In this document: positions 33,184 to 42,039 of the stretch, piece after piece
Layout of the letters: every line of letters starts with the position of its first letter
How positions within the stretch are numbered: position 1 is the stretch's first letter
From: Maribacter hydrothermalis
Lineage (GTDB): Bacteria; Bacteroidota; Bacteroidia; Flavobacteriales; Flavobacteriaceae
DNA length: 64,000 nucleotides
Direction: 5' to 3'
Assembly: GCF_001913155.1 (NCBI RefSeq)
Contig: NZ_CP018760.1
Span: 2,728,001-2,792,000 of the forward strand
The notes under the pieces: generated by a model
Told to the model about the DNA's origin: nothing
Database searches by the model: none
Seen by the model: the letters and a program-made list of their open reading frames with translations, nothing else
Made by a program: the position numbers and the translations under genes

Positions 33184-33807
33184 ATGTCTGGGTTAATAGG
33201 AAAGAAAATAGGCATGACTAGTATATTTGACGAAAATGGAAAAAATATTCCATGTACCGTTATTGAAGCTGGACCATGTGTAGTTACCCAAGTCAGAACC
33301 GAAGGGGTTGACGGGTATAGTGCTCTTCAGCTTGGTTTCGATGACAAGGCAGAAAGTCGTGCTAATAAGGCTGAATTGGGCCATTTTAAAAAAGCAGGAA
33401 CTTCTCCTAAGAAAAAAGTCGTTGAATTCCAAGATTTTGAAGGTGATTTTAAATTAGGAGACACCATTGGTGTTGATGTTTTTGTTGAAGGCGAATTCGT
33501 AGATGTTATTGGTACATCTAAAGGAAAAGGTTTTCAGGGTGTTGTAAAACGTCACGGTTTTGGTGGGGTTGGTCAAGCAACACACGGTCAGCATAACAGA
33601 CTTAGGGCTCCAGGTTCTATTGGTGCTGCTTCATATCCTGCAAGAGTATTTAAAGGTATGAAAATGGCTGGTAGAATGGGTACGGATCGTGTAACGGTTC
33701 AGAACCTTAGAGTTTTAAAAGTAGTTCCAGAAAAGAATCTTTTAGTAGTAAAAGGTTGTGTTCCGGGCCATAAGAATGCTTATGTAACTATACAAAGGTG
33801 GATGTAA
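33184..33807 (+). CDS. rplC: 50S ribosomal protein L3 (uL3), 207 aa
   Basis: Early-assembly 23S rRNA-binding protein near the peptidyl-transferase centre. [15 protein letters not shown] at the start and the loop [18 protein letters not shown], whose Gln is the usual methylation site, are present. It is the first gene of the long S10-spc-alpha run and lies behind a terminator-like hairpin (33114-33144) that may control the whole run. It overlaps rplD by one base (TAATG). Confidence 0.99.
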   Translation: MSGLIGKKIGMTSIFDENGKNIPCTVIEAGPCVVTQVRTEGVDGYSALQLGFDDKAESRANKAELGHFKKAGTSPKKKVVEFQDFEGDFKLGDTIGVDVFVEGEFVDVIGTSKGKGFQGVVKRHGFGGVGQATHGQHNRLRAPGSIGAASYPARVFKGMKMAGRMGTDRVTVQNLRVLKVVPEKNLLVVKGCVPGHKNAYVTIQRWM

Positions 33808-34436
33808 TGAAAATAGCAGTTTTAGATATTAACGGAAAAGACACAGGTAGAAAGGCAAACCTTTCTGATGATGTTTTCGCTATAGAGCCTAATGAGCACG
33901 CAGTTTACTTAGATGTTAAGCAATATTTAGCTCATCAAAGACAAGGTACGCACAAGGCAAAAGAAAGAGCAGAGATTGCAGGTAGTACAAGAAAGATTAA
34001 AAAACAAAAAGGTACTGGTACGGCCAGAGCTGGTAGTATTAAATCTCCTGTATTTAGAGGTGGTGGTAGAATTTTTGGACCAAGACCTAGAGATTATGCT
34101 CAAAAACTAAATAAAAATTTAAAGCGTTTGGCAAGAAAATCGGCATTGACTTTAAAGTCTAAAGAAAATGCAATTTTGGTAGTTGAAGACTTTGATTTTG
34201 ATACTCCTAAGACTAAAGATTTCGTACAAGTTTTAAAGGCTTTTGGTCTTGAAAACAAAAAATCTTTAATAGTGTTGGGTGATTCAAATAAAGGTGTATA
34301 TTTGTCTTCGCGTAATTTTAAAGGTTCTGAAGTTATAACTAACTCAGAATTAAGTACTTACAAGATTCTTAATGCAAATAGTGTTGTGTTGTTAGAAGGC
34401 TCTTTGGAAGGAATTGAATCGAATTTAAATAAATAA
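33807..34436 (+). CDS. rplD: 50S ribosomal protein L4 (uL4), 209 aa
   Basis: 23S rRNA-binding protein with a globular part and the extended exit-tunnel loop (KKQKGTGTARAGSIKSPVFRG). The ATG at 33807 overlaps the rplC stop and gives [15 protein letters not shown]; a GTG 9 bases earlier is inside rplC and is less likely. In E. coli L4 represses its own operon through a leader RNA; here the only candidate leader is the gap before rplC. Confidence 0.98.
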   Translation: MKIAVLDINGKDTGRKANLSDDVFAIEPNEHAVYLDVKQYLAHQRQGTHKAKERAEIAGSTRKIKKQKGTGTARAGSIKSPVFRGGGRIFGPRPRDYAQKLNKNLKRLARKSALTLKSKENAILVVEDFDFDTPKTKDFVQVLKAFGLENKKSLIVLGDSNKGVYLSSRNFKGSEVITNSELSTYKILNANSVVLLEGSLEGIESNLNK

Positions 34437-34443
34437 TAAGATC

Positions 34444-34734
34444 ATGAGTGTGTTAATAAAGCCAATTATAACGGAAAAGATGACTGCTGATAGCGAGTTG
34501 AACAACCGTTATGGATTCGTAGTTAACCCTAAGGCAAATAAATTGCAAATTAAAGATGCAGTTGAGGCTACTTATGGTGTTTCTGTGAAAAAGGTTCGTA
34601 CAATGAATTACGGTCCTTCAAGAAAATCCAGATATACAAAAACTGGTGTGCAGCACGGTAAGACAAATGCTATTAAAAAGGCAATTGTTGATGTTGTAGA
34701 GGGAGATATAATCGATTTATATAGTAATCTATAA
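34444..34734 (+). CDS. rplW: 50S ribosomal protein L23 (uL23), 96 aa
   Basis: Tunnel-exit protein that docks trigger factor, SRP and SecY-type partners. MSVLIKPIITEKMT at the start and the motif VVNPKANKLQIKDAVEATYGV are typical of L23, and the basic loop SRKSRYTKTG follows. Lies 7 bases after rplD and 9 before rplB. Confidence 0.98.
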   Translation: MSVLIKPIITEKMTADSELNNRYGFVVNPKANKLQIKDAVEATYGVSVKKVRTMNYGPSRKSRYTKTGVQHGKTNAIKKAIVDVVEGDIIDLYSNL

Positions 34735-34743
34735 AGACAAGAA

Positions 34744-35568
34744 ATGTCAGTTAGAAAATTAAAACCAATCACTCCAGGACAGCGTTTTAGAGTAGTAAAC
34801 GGATTTGACGCCGTTACTGCTGATAAGCCGGAGAAGAGCTTGCTTGCTCCGTTAAAAAAGTCCGGAGGTAGAAACAGTCAAGGAAAAATGACCATGCGCC
34901 AAAAAGGCGGAGGTCATAAGAGAAGGTATCGTGTAATAGATTTTAAGAGAGACAAGCAAGATGTGCTTGCTACTGTTAAAACCATAGAGTACGATCCTAA
35001 TAGAACTGCATTTATTGCTCTATTGGAATATGCTGATGGGGAAAAGAGATATGTTGTTGCTCAAAATGGTTTGCAGGTTGATCAGCAAATATCATCTGGT
35101 TCTTCTGTAGCTCCTGAAATCGGGAATGCATTGCCGTTAAGTGAAATTCCTTTAGGTACTATTATTTCGTGTATTGAATTAAGGCCTGGTCAAGGTGCTG
35201 TTATGGCGCGTAGTGCGGGTACATTTGCTCAGCTTATGGCAAAGGATGGTAAATTTGTTACTGTTAAAATGCCTTCTGGTGAAACAAGATTAATTCTTTC
35301 TGGGTGTTTAGCAACCATTGGTGCTGTGTCTAACTCTGATCACCAATTATTGGTATCAGGTAAGGCAGGTAGAAGTAGATGGTTGGGTAGAAGACCTAGA
35401 ACAAGACCGGTAGCAATGAACCCTGTTGATCACCCAATGGGTGGTGGTGAAGGTAGAGCTTCTGGAGGTCACCCAAGATCGAGAAACGGAATACCTGCTA
35501 AAGGATTCAGAACTCGTTCTAAGACCAAGAGCACCAATAAGTATATAATAGAACGTAGAAAGAAATAA
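34744..35568 (+). CDS. rplB: 50S ribosomal protein L2 (uL2), 274 aa
   Basis: Core 23S rRNA-binding protein essential for peptidyl transfer. The segment [19 protein letters not shown] contains the conserved His (in VDHP) tied to peptidyl-transferase function; the [10 protein letters not shown] segment and C-terminal [14 protein letters not shown] are intact. The residue after VDHP is Met where many bacteria have His. 14 bases before rpsS. Confidence 0.99.
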   Translation: MSVRKLKPITPGQRFRVVNGFDAVTADKPEKSLLAPLKKSGGRNSQGKMTMRQKGGGHKRRYRVIDFKRDKQDVLATVKTIEYDPNRTAFIALLEYADGEKRYVVAQNGLQVDQQISSGSSVAPEIGNALPLSEIPLGTIISCIELRPGQGAVMARSAGTFAQLMAKDGKFVTVKMPSGETRLILSGCLATIGAVSNSDHQLLVSGKAGRSRWLGRRPRTRPVAMNPVDHPMGGGEGRASGGHPRSRNGIPAKGFRTRSKTKSTNKYIIERRKK

Positions 35569-35582
35569 AAAAGTAGAAAGAA

Positions 35583-35861
35583 ATGGCACGTTCACTAAAA
35601 AAAGGACCTTACGTTCACTATAGTTTGGAAAAGAAAATCCAACAAAGTGTTTCATCCGGAAAAAAATCCGTAATAAAAACTTGGTCAAGGGCTTCTATGA
35701 TAACTCCTGATTTCGTCGGGATGACTATAGCGGTTCATAATGGAAAACAATTTGTACCTGTTTTTGTTACAGAAAACATGGTGGGACATAAACTTGGAGA
35801 ATTTTCACCTACTAGATCCTTTAGAGGTCATGTCGGTGCAAAAAACAAAGGAAAAAAGTAA
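35583..35861 (+). CDS. rpsS: 30S ribosomal protein S19 (uS19), 92 aa
   Basis: Head protein that pairs with S13. [18 protein letters not shown] at the start, then [19 protein letters not shown] and [14 protein letters not shown], are the family signature. Length is normal. Only 3 bases separate it from rplV. Confidence 0.99.
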   Translation: MARSLKKGPYVHYSLEKKIQQSVSSGKKSVIKTWSRASMITPDFVGMTIAVHNGKQFVPVFVTENMVGHKLGEFSPTRSFRGHVGAKNKGKK

Positions 35862-35864
35862 GCT

Positions 35865-36272
35865 ATGGGAGTTCGTAAAAAACAGATGGCCGAAAGAATT
35901 AAGGCAGAAAAGAAGAAGGTGGCTTTCGCAAAGTTGAATAACTGTCCTACTTCACCTAGAAAAATGCGATTAGTTGCAGATTTAATTCGTGGTGTTCAAG
36001 TAGAAAAAGCATTAGCTATTTTAAGATTTAACCCTAAAGAGGCTTCAAGAAAGTTGGAGAAATTATTACTTTCTGCTTTGGCTAATTGGCAAGCTAAAAA
36101 TGAAGAGGCAAGTTTAGAAGATGCTGATTTGGTTGTAGCTGAAATTAGAGTTGATGGTGGTGCAATGCTTAAAAGATTGCGTCCAGCGCCACAAGGAAGA
36201 GCACATAGAATTAGAAAACGTTCAAACCATGTAACTTTGGTTTTGGGGTCAAAAAATAATACAGAAAACTAG
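35865..36272 (+). CDS. rplV: 50S ribosomal protein L22 (uL22), 135 aa
   Basis: Protein lining the exit tunnel, with the long beta-hairpin that ends in [21 protein letters not shown], where macrolide-resistance changes occur in other bacteria. The start used, ATG 35865, gives an N-terminal extension [18 protein letters not shown] before the conserved [19 protein letters not shown]; an internal ATG (35886) is an alternative. It lies 3 bases after rpsS and 1 base before rpsC. Confidence 0.97.
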   Translation: MGVRKKQMAERIKAEKKKVAFAKLNNCPTSPRKMRLVADLIRGVQVEKALAILRFNPKEASRKLEKLLLSALANWQAKNEEASLEDADLVVAEIRVDGGAMLKRLRPAPQGRAHRIRKRSNHVTLVLGSKNNTEN

Positions 36273-36273
36273 G

Positions 36274-36990
36274 ATGGGACAGAAAACAAATCCAATAGGA
36301 AATCGTTTAGGAATCATTAGAGGTTGGGAGTCTAACTGGTATGGTGGAAACGATTACGGAGATAAATTAGCTGAGGATGATAAAATACGTAAGTATATTC
36401 ATGCCAGACTAGCTAAGGCTAGTGTTTCTAGAGTTATTATTGAGCGTACTCTTAAATTAATCACTGTTACTGTAACAACTGCTAGACCAGGTATTATAAT
36501 TGGTAAAGGTGGACAGGAAGTTGACAAATTAAAGGAGGAGTTGAAAAAAATCACCAATAAGGAGGTTCAAATCAACATATTCGAAATAAAAAGACCTGAG
36601 CTTGATGCTAATTTAGTTGCAGCTAGTGTAGCTCGTCAAATTGAAAGTAGAATTTCCTTTAGAAGAGCAATTAAAATGGCAATCGCTGCAGCAATGCGTA
36701 TGAATGCCGAAGGTATAAAGATTCAAATCTCTGGAAGATTGAATGGTGCTGAAATGGCTCGTTCTGAATCATATAAGGATGGTAGAATTCCATTATCAAC
36801 TTTTAGAGCAGATATTGATTATGCTTTACAAGAGGCTCAAACTACATATGGCAAACTTGGTATTAAAGTTTGGATTATGAAAGGTGAGGTTTATGGTAAA
36901 AGAGATTTATCTCCATTGGTAGGAATGCAAAAGGATTCTCCTAAGGGTGGTAAGCAAGAAGGTGGAAGAAAACAACGTCGTAGAAAGTAA
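36274..36990 (+). CDS. rpsC: 30S ribosomal protein S3 (uS3), 238 aa
   Basis: mRNA-entry-channel protein with an N-terminal type II KH domain whose GxxG loop is GKGG (in [18 protein letters not shown]) and a C-terminal S3 domain ([20 protein letters not shown]). [18 protein letters not shown] is the standard start. The C terminus is a Lys/Arg/Gly tail. 20 bases before rplP. Confidence 0.99.
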   Translation: MGQKTNPIGNRLGIIRGWESNWYGGNDYGDKLAEDDKIRKYIHARLAKASVSRVIIERTLKLITVTVTTARPGIIIGKGGQEVDKLKEELKKITNKEVQINIFEIKRPELDANLVAASVARQIESRISFRRAIKMAIAAAMRMNAEGIKIQISGRLNGAEMARSESYKDGRIPLSTFRADIDYALQEAQTTYGKLGIKVWIMKGEVYGKRDLSPLVGMQKDSPKGGKQEGGRKQRRRK

Positions 36991-37010
36991 TTTTTTAAAG
37001 AACTAAAGTA

Positions 37011-37439
37011 ATGTTACAACCGAAAAGAACAAAGTTCCGTAAGATGCAGAAAGGCCGTATGAAAGGCCTAGCTGGAAGAGGACACCAACTTTCAAATGGT
37101 ATGTTCGGTATAAAGAATGTTGATGATGCTACATTTTTGACTTCTCGTCAAATAGAAGCTGCTCGTATTGCAGCTACTAGATTTATGAAAAGAGAAGGGC
37201 AATTGTGGATCAAAATATTTCCAGATAAACCGATTACCAAAAAACCTTTAGAAGTACGTATGGGTAAAGGTAAGGGTGCTCCTGAATATTTTGTAGCTGT
37301 TGTTAAGCCTGGTAGAATTATGTTCGAGGTAGCTGGAGTTCCAATGGAAGTAGCAAAAGAAGCTTTAAGATTGGCGGCACAAAAACTTCCTGTTAAAACA
37401 AAATTTATTGTAGCTAGAGATTTCGAAGGCACAAATTAA
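37011..37439 (+). CDS. rplP: 50S ribosomal protein L16 (uL16), 142 aa
   Basis: Late-assembly protein at the A-site/tRNA elbow. [19 protein letters not shown] at the start and the segment [24 protein letters not shown] region ([13 protein letters not shown]) are present; [12 protein letters not shown] ends the fold. The family's hydroxylated Arg would lie in the GKGKGAPE region. 12 bases before rpmC. Confidence 0.98.
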   Translation: MLQPKRTKFRKMQKGRMKGLAGRGHQLSNGMFGIKNVDDATFLTSRQIEAARIAATRFMKREGQLWIKIFPDKPITKKPLEVRMGKGKGAPEYFVAVVKPGRIMFEVAGVPMEVAKEALRLAAQKLPVKTKFIVARDFEGTN

Positions 37440-37451
37440 ACGTAAGGAATA

Positions 37452-37643
37452 ATGAAAAAACAAGAGATTAAAGAAATGTCTGTGGAAGGACTTACGGAGA
37501 AATTGGCCGAGTACAGGAAGCAACATTCGGATTTGAAAATGGCACATTTTGTAACCCCGTTAGAAAATCCACTTCAAATTAGAAAAGTAAGAAGAACAGT
37601 AGCAAGATTAGCCACTGAAATTACTAATAGGGAAAACCAATAA
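37452..37643 (+). CDS. rpmC: 50S ribosomal protein L29 (uL29), 63 aa
   Basis: Small two-helix protein at the tunnel exit. Motifs: KEMSVEGLTEKLAEYRKQ, then LENPLQIRKVRRTVARL, which is the conserved second helix. Length is normal. It is 12 bases before the rpsQ ATG. Confidence 0.98.
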   Translation: MKKQEIKEMSVEGLTEKLAEYRKQHSDLKMAHFVTPLENPLQIRKVRRTVARLATEITNRENQ

Positions 37644-37655
37644 TTGGTGGGCTTT

Positions 37656-37913
37656 ATGGAAAAAAGAAACTTAAGAAAAGAGAGAGTAGGAGTTGTTACT
37701 AGTAATAAAATGGAGAAGTCTATTGTTATTGCAGAGGTAAAAAGAGTAAAGCATCCTATGTACGGTAAATTCGTTTTGAAGACAAAGAAATATGTTGCTC
37801 ATGACGAAAAGAACGATTGCAATATTGGTGATACGGTAAAAATCATGGAGACTCGTCCTATGAGTAAAACTAAATGTTGGAGACTAGTAGAAATCTTAGA
37901 AAGAGCTAAATAA
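37656..37913 (+). CDS. rpsQ: 30S ribosomal protein S17 (uS17), 85 aa
   Basis: OB-fold 16S rRNA-binding protein. The ATG at 37656 gives [19 protein letters not shown], the usual start; a TTG four codons upstream is possible but unneeded. The [19 protein letters not shown] segment and the [18 protein letters not shown] end are typical. 3 bases before rplN. Confidence 0.98.
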   Translation: MEKRNLRKERVGVVTSNKMEKSIVIAEVKRVKHPMYGKFVLKTKKYVAHDEKNDCNIGDTVKIMETRPMSKTKCWRLVEILERAK

Positions 37914-37916
37914 GTT

Positions 37917-38285
37917 ATGTTACAGCAAGAATCTAGATTAAAGGTTGCGGATAACACAGGGGCAAAGGAAGTTTTAACTATCCGTGTTCTTGGTGGTACT
38001 AAAAGAAGATATGCGTCTATAGGTGACAAAATTGTTGTTACTGTTAAAGAAGCTACTCCTAATGGAGGTATTAAAAAGGGAGCAGTATCAACTGCTGTTG
38101 TAGTTCGCACAAAAAAAGAGGTAAGAAGACCTGATGGGTCTTATATTAGATTTGATGATAACGCTTGTGTTTTATTGAATCCTGCCGGAGAAATGAGAGG
38201 AACTCGTGTTTTTGGACCTGTAGCAAGAGAGCTTAGGGATAAGCAGTTCATGAAGATTGTATCATTGGCCCCAGAGGTATTATAA
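37917..38285 (+). CDS. rplN: 50S ribosomal protein L14 (uL14), 122 aa
   Basis: 23S rRNA protein at the subunit interface. [19 protein letters not shown] at the start and [17 protein letters not shown] plus [13 protein letters not shown] later are the family signatures. Length is normal. 13 bases before the rplX ATG. Confidence 0.99.
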   Translation: MLQQESRLKVADNTGAKEVLTIRVLGGTKRRYASIGDKIVVTVKEATPNGGIKKGAVSTAVVVRTKKEVRRPDGSYIRFDDNACVLLNPAGEMRGTRVFGPVARELRDKQFMKIVSLAPEVL

Positions 38286-38298
38286 TATAACGGACAAG

Positions 38299-38613
38299 AT
38301 GAAAAAGTTAAAAATCAAAACAGGAGATACGGTAAGGATTACAGCTGGTGACCATAAAGGTACAGAAGGTAAAATAATGCGTGTAGATCTTGAGAAAAAT
38401 AAAGCCATTGTTGAAGGTGCTAATATGGTATCTAAACATGAGAAGCCTAGTGCTAAGAATCCTCAAGGTGGTATTGTAAAAAAAGAAGCTTTAATCCATA
38501 TATCTAACTTGGCTCTAATCGACAGTAAATCTGGAGATGTAACTAGAGTTGGTTATGAGATAAAGGATGGTAAAAAAGTTAGGGTTTCCAAAAAATCCAA
38601 TGAAGTAATTTAG
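38299..38613 (+). CDS. rplX: 50S ribosomal protein L24 (uL24), 104 aa
   Basis: Assembly-initiating 23S rRNA-binding protein with a KOW motif ([20 protein letters not shown]). The ATG at 38299 gives [13 protein letters not shown]; a longer frame from 38257 would lie inside rplN and is rejected. 2 bases before rplE. Confidence 0.98.
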   Translation: MKKLKIKTGDTVRITAGDHKGTEGKIMRVDLEKNKAIVEGANMVSKHEKPSAKNPQGGIVKKEALIHISNLALIDSKSGDVTRVGYEIKDGKKVRVSKKSNEVI

Positions 38614-38615
38614 TT

Positions 38616-39167
38616 ATGGCATACGTTGCAAGATTAAAGAAAGAGTATAAGGAGCGAATAGTAGCGGCCCTTACCGAAGAGTTTGGTTACAATAATGTAA
38701 TGCAGGTTCCTAAGTTAGAGAAAATAGTAATGAGCAGAGGTGTAGGAGCTGCCGTTGCTGATAAAAAGCTTATTGACCATGCCTTGGATGAAATGACTAT
38801 GATAACAGGTCAAAAAGCAGTTGCTACATTGTCTAAAAAAGATGTTGCTGCTTTTAAATTAAGAAAAGGTATGCCAATTGGTGCAAAGGTTACTCTTAGG
38901 GGAGAGCGTATGTACGAGTTTTTAGATCGCTTGGTTACTTCTGCTTTACCTCGAGTACGTGATTTTCAAGGTATCAAAGCTACTGGTTTCGATGGTCGTG
39001 GAAATTATAACCTAGGTGTTACTGAACAAATTATATTTCCTGAAGTAAATATTGATAAAATCAATAGAATTAACGGAATGGACATTACTTTTGTTACTTC
39101 GGCAGAAACTGACAAAGAAGCGAAATCATTATTAACTGAATTAGGTTTACCTTTTAAAAAGAATTAG
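38616..39167 (+). CDS. rplE: 50S ribosomal protein L5 (uL5), 183 aa
   Basis: 5S rRNA-binding protein of the central protuberance. Typical segments: [53 protein letters not shown], and [17 protein letters not shown]. Normal length. Only 1 base separates it from rpsN. In E. coli the S8 repressor site lies at the start of this gene; here the best S8-leader candidate is before rpsH instead. Confidence 0.99.
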   Translation: MAYVARLKKEYKERIVAALTEEFGYNNVMQVPKLEKIVMSRGVGAAVADKKLIDHALDEMTMITGQKAVATLSKKDVAAFKLRKGMPIGAKVTLRGERMYEFLDRLVTSALPRVRDFQGIKATGFDGRGNYNLGVTEQIIFPEVNIDKINRINGMDITFVTSAETDKEAKSLLTELGLPFKKN

Positions 39168-39168
39168 T

Positions 39169-39438
39169 ATGGCTAAGGAATCAATGAAAGCCCGTGAAAG
39201 AAAAAGGGAAAGAACTGTGGCAATTTATGCTGAAAAAAGAAAGGCTTTAAAAGAAGCTGGTGATTATGAAGCACTTCAGAGATTGCCTAAGAATGCATCA
39301 CCGGTACGTTTACACAATAGATGTAAATTAACTGGAAGGCCTAAAGGTTACATGAGAACTTTTGGTATTTCAAGGGTAAAGTTTAGAGAAATGGCAAATG
39401 CTGGTTTAATACCTGGTGTTAAAAAAGCTAGCTGGTAA
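39169..39438 (+). CDS. rpsN: 30S ribosomal protein S14 (uS14), zinc-independent form, 89 aa
   Basis: Head protein near the decoding site. It is the long form (89 residues), without the CxxC zinc ribbon of the short form; a single Cys remains in [15 protein letters not shown]. The end [18 protein letters not shown] is the standard S14 C terminus. A 67-base gap with a hairpin follows before rpsH. Confidence 0.98.
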   Translation: MAKESMKARERKRERTVAIYAEKRKALKEAGDYEALQRLPKNASPVRLHNRCKLTGRPKGYMRTFGISRVKFREMANAGLIPGVKKASW

Positions 39439-39455
39439 AAATTAGAATTATTAAT

Positions 39456-39492
39456 GGAATCAGGTTTGGCCTAAATGCTGAAAACCGTTTCC
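39456..39492 (+). ncRNA. Candidate leader hairpin before rpsH
   Basis: In the 67-base rpsN-rpsH gap, GGAA (39456-39459) pairs with TTCC (39489-39492), GGTTT (39463-39467) with AAACC (39482-39486), and GGC (39468-39470) with GCT (39477-39479), leaving a 6-base loop CTAAAT, a 2-base bulge and a small internal loop. A bulged helix 14 bases before the S8 start is where an S8-binding autoregulatory site could be. This is a structural inference only. Confidence 0.4.
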
Positions 39493-39505
39493 GAATTTTA
39501 TATAA

Positions 39506-39904
39506 ATGGTAACAGATACTATTGCAGATTACCTAACGAGAGTTAGAAACGCGAGTAGAGCGGGTCACAGGGTTGTTGAAATTCCTGCGTCGAATCTAAA
39601 AAAGGAAATAACTAAGATTTTATTCGACCAAGGATATATTTTAAGTTATAAGTTTGAAGATAATAAGGTTCAAGGTTCTATTAAAATTGCCTTGAAATAT
39701 GACAAACTTACTAAAGAGCCAGTCATTAAGAAAATTCAACGTATCAGTAAACCTGGTCTTAGAAAGTATGCTGGTAGTGAAGATTTACCACGTGTATTAA
39801 ATGGTTTAGGTATTGCTATTGTATCAACCTCACATGGTGTGATGACTAGCAAACAAGCAAAAGCAGAGAATGTTGGTGGTGAAGTTTTGTGCTACGTTTA
39901 TTAA
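39506..39904 (+). CDS. rpsH: 30S ribosomal protein S8 (uS8), 132 aa
   Basis: Primary 16S rRNA-binding protein and, in E. coli, the repressor of the spc operon. MVTDTIADYLTRVRNASRAG at the start (Val replaces the more common Met-Thr/Ser-start residue) and the end LPRVLNGLGIAIVSTSHGVMTSKQA are typical. A foldable 67-base gap precedes it. 20 bases before rplF. Confidence 0.98.
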   Translation: MVTDTIADYLTRVRNASRAGHRVVEIPASNLKKEITKILFDQGYILSYKFEDNKVQGSIKIALKYDKLTKEPVIKKIQRISKPGLRKYAGSEDLPRVLNGLGIAIVSTSHGVMTSKQAKAENVGGEVLCYVY

Positions 39905-39924
39905 TTGATTTAAAGATTTAGAAG

Positions 39925-40467
39925 ATGTCTAGAATAGGTAATAATCCAATCGCAATTCCTGAAGGAGTTACAGTTGAAATCAAGGAGAATGTCATTTCTG
40001 TTAAAGGAAAGTTGGGCGAATTGACTCAAGAATTTTCTGATGTTGCGGTTAAAGTAGAAGATGGACAGGCTTGGGTGACAAGACCATCAGATTCTAAGGA
40101 GCATAAAGCTAAACACGGTTTATATAGATCACTTATAACTAATATGGTTGAAGGTGTCTCTAAAGGATGGACTAAAGAATTAGAATTGGTAGGAGTTGGA
40201 TATAGAGCAAGTAATCAAGGGCAAAAACTTGATTTGGCGTTAGGTTTTTCTCATAATATAATCTTTGATTTAGCTCCGGAGGTAAAAGTTGAAACTATAT
40301 CTGAAAAGGGTAAGAACCCTATTGTGAAGTTAACTTCACATGATAAACAATTAGTTGGCCATATTGCTGCAAAGATTAGATCTTTCCGTAGACCTGAACC
40401 ATACAAAGGGAAAGGTATTAAATTTGTAGGTGAAATATTAAGAAGAAAAGCTGGTAAGTCAGCTTAA
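39925..40467 (+). CDS. rplF: 50S ribosomal protein L6 (uL6), 180 aa
   Basis: Protein near the factor-binding site. MSRIGNNPIAIPEGVTVEI starts the first of two similar folds; the second contains LVGVGYRASNQGQKLDLALG, and the end RRPEPYKGKGIKFVGE is the family signature. Length is normal. 12 bases before rplR. Confidence 0.99.
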   Translation: MSRIGNNPIAIPEGVTVEIKENVISVKGKLGELTQEFSDVAVKVEDGQAWVTRPSDSKEHKAKHGLYRSLITNMVEGVSKGWTKELELVGVGYRASNQGQKLDLALGFSHNIIFDLAPEVKVETISEKGKNPIVKLTSHDKQLVGHIAAKIRSFRRPEPYKGKGIKFVGEILRRKAGKSA

Positions 40468-40479
40468 TATAAGGGTATT

Positions 40480-40836
40480 ATGGGATTATCAAAAACACAA
40501 AGAAAAACAAGAATCCGACGTAGAATTCGTAAGGTTTCTTCTGGAACTGCAGCAAGACCAAGGTTGTCTGTATTTAGAAGTAATAGCGAAATATACGCTC
40601 AAGTTATAGATGACGTAAAAGGAATCACTTTAGTATCTGCTTCTTCAAGAGATAAGGATATTGCTAAAGCAAAAGGAAATAAAACAGAGATTGCTGCATT
40701 GGTTGGAAAATCAATTGCGGAAAAATCCGTAAAAGCTGGCTTGGATAAGGTCGCTTTCGATAGAGGTGGTAATTTATATCACGGAAGAGTAAAATCTTTG
40801 GCGGATGGCGCAAGAGAAGCAGGATTAAAATTCTAA
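40480..40836 (+). CDS. rplR: 50S ribosomal protein L18 (uL18), 118 aa
   Basis: 5S rRNA-binding protein of the central protuberance. The basic N-terminal tail ([18 protein letters not shown]) is followed by [21 protein letters not shown] and the end [20 protein letters not shown], all typical. 9 bases before rpsE. Confidence 0.99.
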   Translation: MGLSKTQRKTRIRRRIRKVSSGTAARPRLSVFRSNSEIYAQVIDDVKGITLVSASSRDKDIAKAKGNKTEIAALVGKSIAEKSVKAGLDKVAFDRGGNLYHGRVKSLADGAREAGLKF

Positions 40837-40845
40837 AATACTAGT

Positions 40846-41370
40846 ATGTTCCAAAAATATAAAAACGTAGAAACAGTTAAACCTGGTGGTTTAGATTTAA
40901 AAGATAAATTAGTTGGTATACAACGTGTAACTAAAGTAACAAAGGGTGGTAGAGCATTTGGTTTTTCTGCTATTGTTGTGGTAGGTGATGAAAATGGCGT
41001 TGTAGGTCATGGTTTAGGTAAATCTAAAGAAGTTGCTACGGCAATAGCTAAGGCTATAGAAGATGGTAAAAAGAACCTTGTGCGTATTCCCTTAAATAAA
41101 GGTACTTTGCCACATGAGCAAAAAGGTAAATTTGGTGGTGCTAGAGTGTATATTCAACCTGCATCTCATGGAACCGGGGTTATTGCTGGTGGTGCAGTAA
41201 GGTCTGTATTAGAATCTGTTGGTGTACATGATGTACTTTCAAAATCTCAGGGTTCATCCAATCCACATAATGTTGTTAAAGCTACTTTTGATGCGCTTTT
41301 ACAACTTAGGGATGCAAAGACAGTTGCAACACAAAGAGGTGTTTCTTTAGAAAAAGTATTTAAAGGCTAA
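40846..41370 (+). CDS. rpsE: 30S ribosomal protein S5 (uS5), 174 aa
   Basis: Fidelity protein with an N-terminal double-stranded-RNA-binding fold ([38 protein letters not shown]) and a C-terminal S5 domain ([19 protein letters not shown]). The loop VTKVTKGGR is where spectinomycin-resistance changes occur in other bacteria. 10 bases before rpmD. Confidence 0.99.
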   Translation: MFQKYKNVETVKPGGLDLKDKLVGIQRVTKVTKGGRAFGFSAIVVVGDENGVVGHGLGKSKEVATAIAKAIEDGKKNLVRIPLNKGTLPHEQKGKFGGARVYIQPASHGTGVIAGGAVRSVLESVGVHDVLSKSQGSSNPHNVVKATFDALLQLRDAKTVATQRGVSLEKVFKG

Positions 41371-41380
41371 GAGTAGAATT

Positions 41381-41560
41381 ATGGCAAAGATTAAAGTAAC
41401 ACAGTTAAAAAGTGGAATTAAGAAACCTCAAAATCAAAAAAGGACTTTAGAGGCTCTTGGTTTAAAAAGAATAGGACAGGTCGTTGAACATGAAGATACG
41501 CCTAATATTCTTGGAATGATAAATAAAGTTAAACATTTAGTTTCCACTGAGGAGGCTTAA
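41381..41560 (+). CDS. rpmD: 50S ribosomal protein L30 (uL30), 59 aa
   Basis: Small 50S protein read directly from the sequence: MAKIKVTQLKSGIKKPQNQK, then RTLEALGLKRIGQ and the end GMINKVKHLVSTEEA, which fit the L30 fold and length. It occupies the expected place between rpsE (10-base gap) and rplO (12-base gap). GAGGAGG near its 3' end may serve as ribosome-binding site for rplO, though the distance is long. Confidence 0.97.
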   Translation: MAKIKVTQLKSGIKKPQNQKRTLEALGLKRIGQVVEHEDTPNILGMINKVKHLVSTEEA

Positions 41561-41572
41561 ATATAGAATAAA

Positions 41573-42025
41573 ATGGGTTTACATAATCTACAGCCTGCAG
41601 AAGGTTCAGTGAATAGAGATGGAAAGCGTCTTGGAAGAGGTCAAGGTTCTGGAAAAGGAGGAACTGCTGCAAGAGGTCATAAAGGAGCAAAATCAAGATC
41701 TGGTTATTCTAAGAAAATAGGTTTCGAAGGTGGTCAAATGCCTTTGCAACGTCGTGTACCTAAGTTTGGTTTTACCAATATTAATCGCAAGAATTACCAA
41801 GGTATCAATTTAGAAAAGTTGCAAGAACTTGTTGATAATAAAGTTGTTACAAATGAAGTGTCATTAGATATTTTAATTGAAAACGGTTTGGTTGGTAAAA
41901 ATGATTTAGTGAAAATTTTAGGTAATGGTGAATTAAAATCACCGCTAAAAATTTCTGTACATAAATTTACAGTTTCAGCTAAAGCGGCTATAGAAGCGGC
42001 TGGTGGTGAAGCAATAAGTTTGTAA
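41573..42025 (+). CDS. rplO: 50S ribosomal protein L15 (uL15), 150 aa
   Basis: Late-assembly 23S rRNA protein. The Gly/Arg/Lys-rich N terminus (GKRLGRGQGSGKGGTAARG, SRSGYSKKIGFEGGQMPLQR) and the end KFTVSAKAAIEAAGGEAI are diagnostic. 14 bases before secY. Confidence 0.99.
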   Translation: MGLHNLQPAEGSVNRDGKRLGRGQGSGKGGTAARGHKGAKSRSGYSKKIGFEGGQMPLQRRVPKFGFTNINRKNYQGINLEKLQELVDNKVVTNEVSLDILIENGLVGKNDLVKILGNGELKSPLKISVHKFTVSAKAAIEAAGGEAISL

Positions 42026-42039
42026 GCATAAACGAGAGC

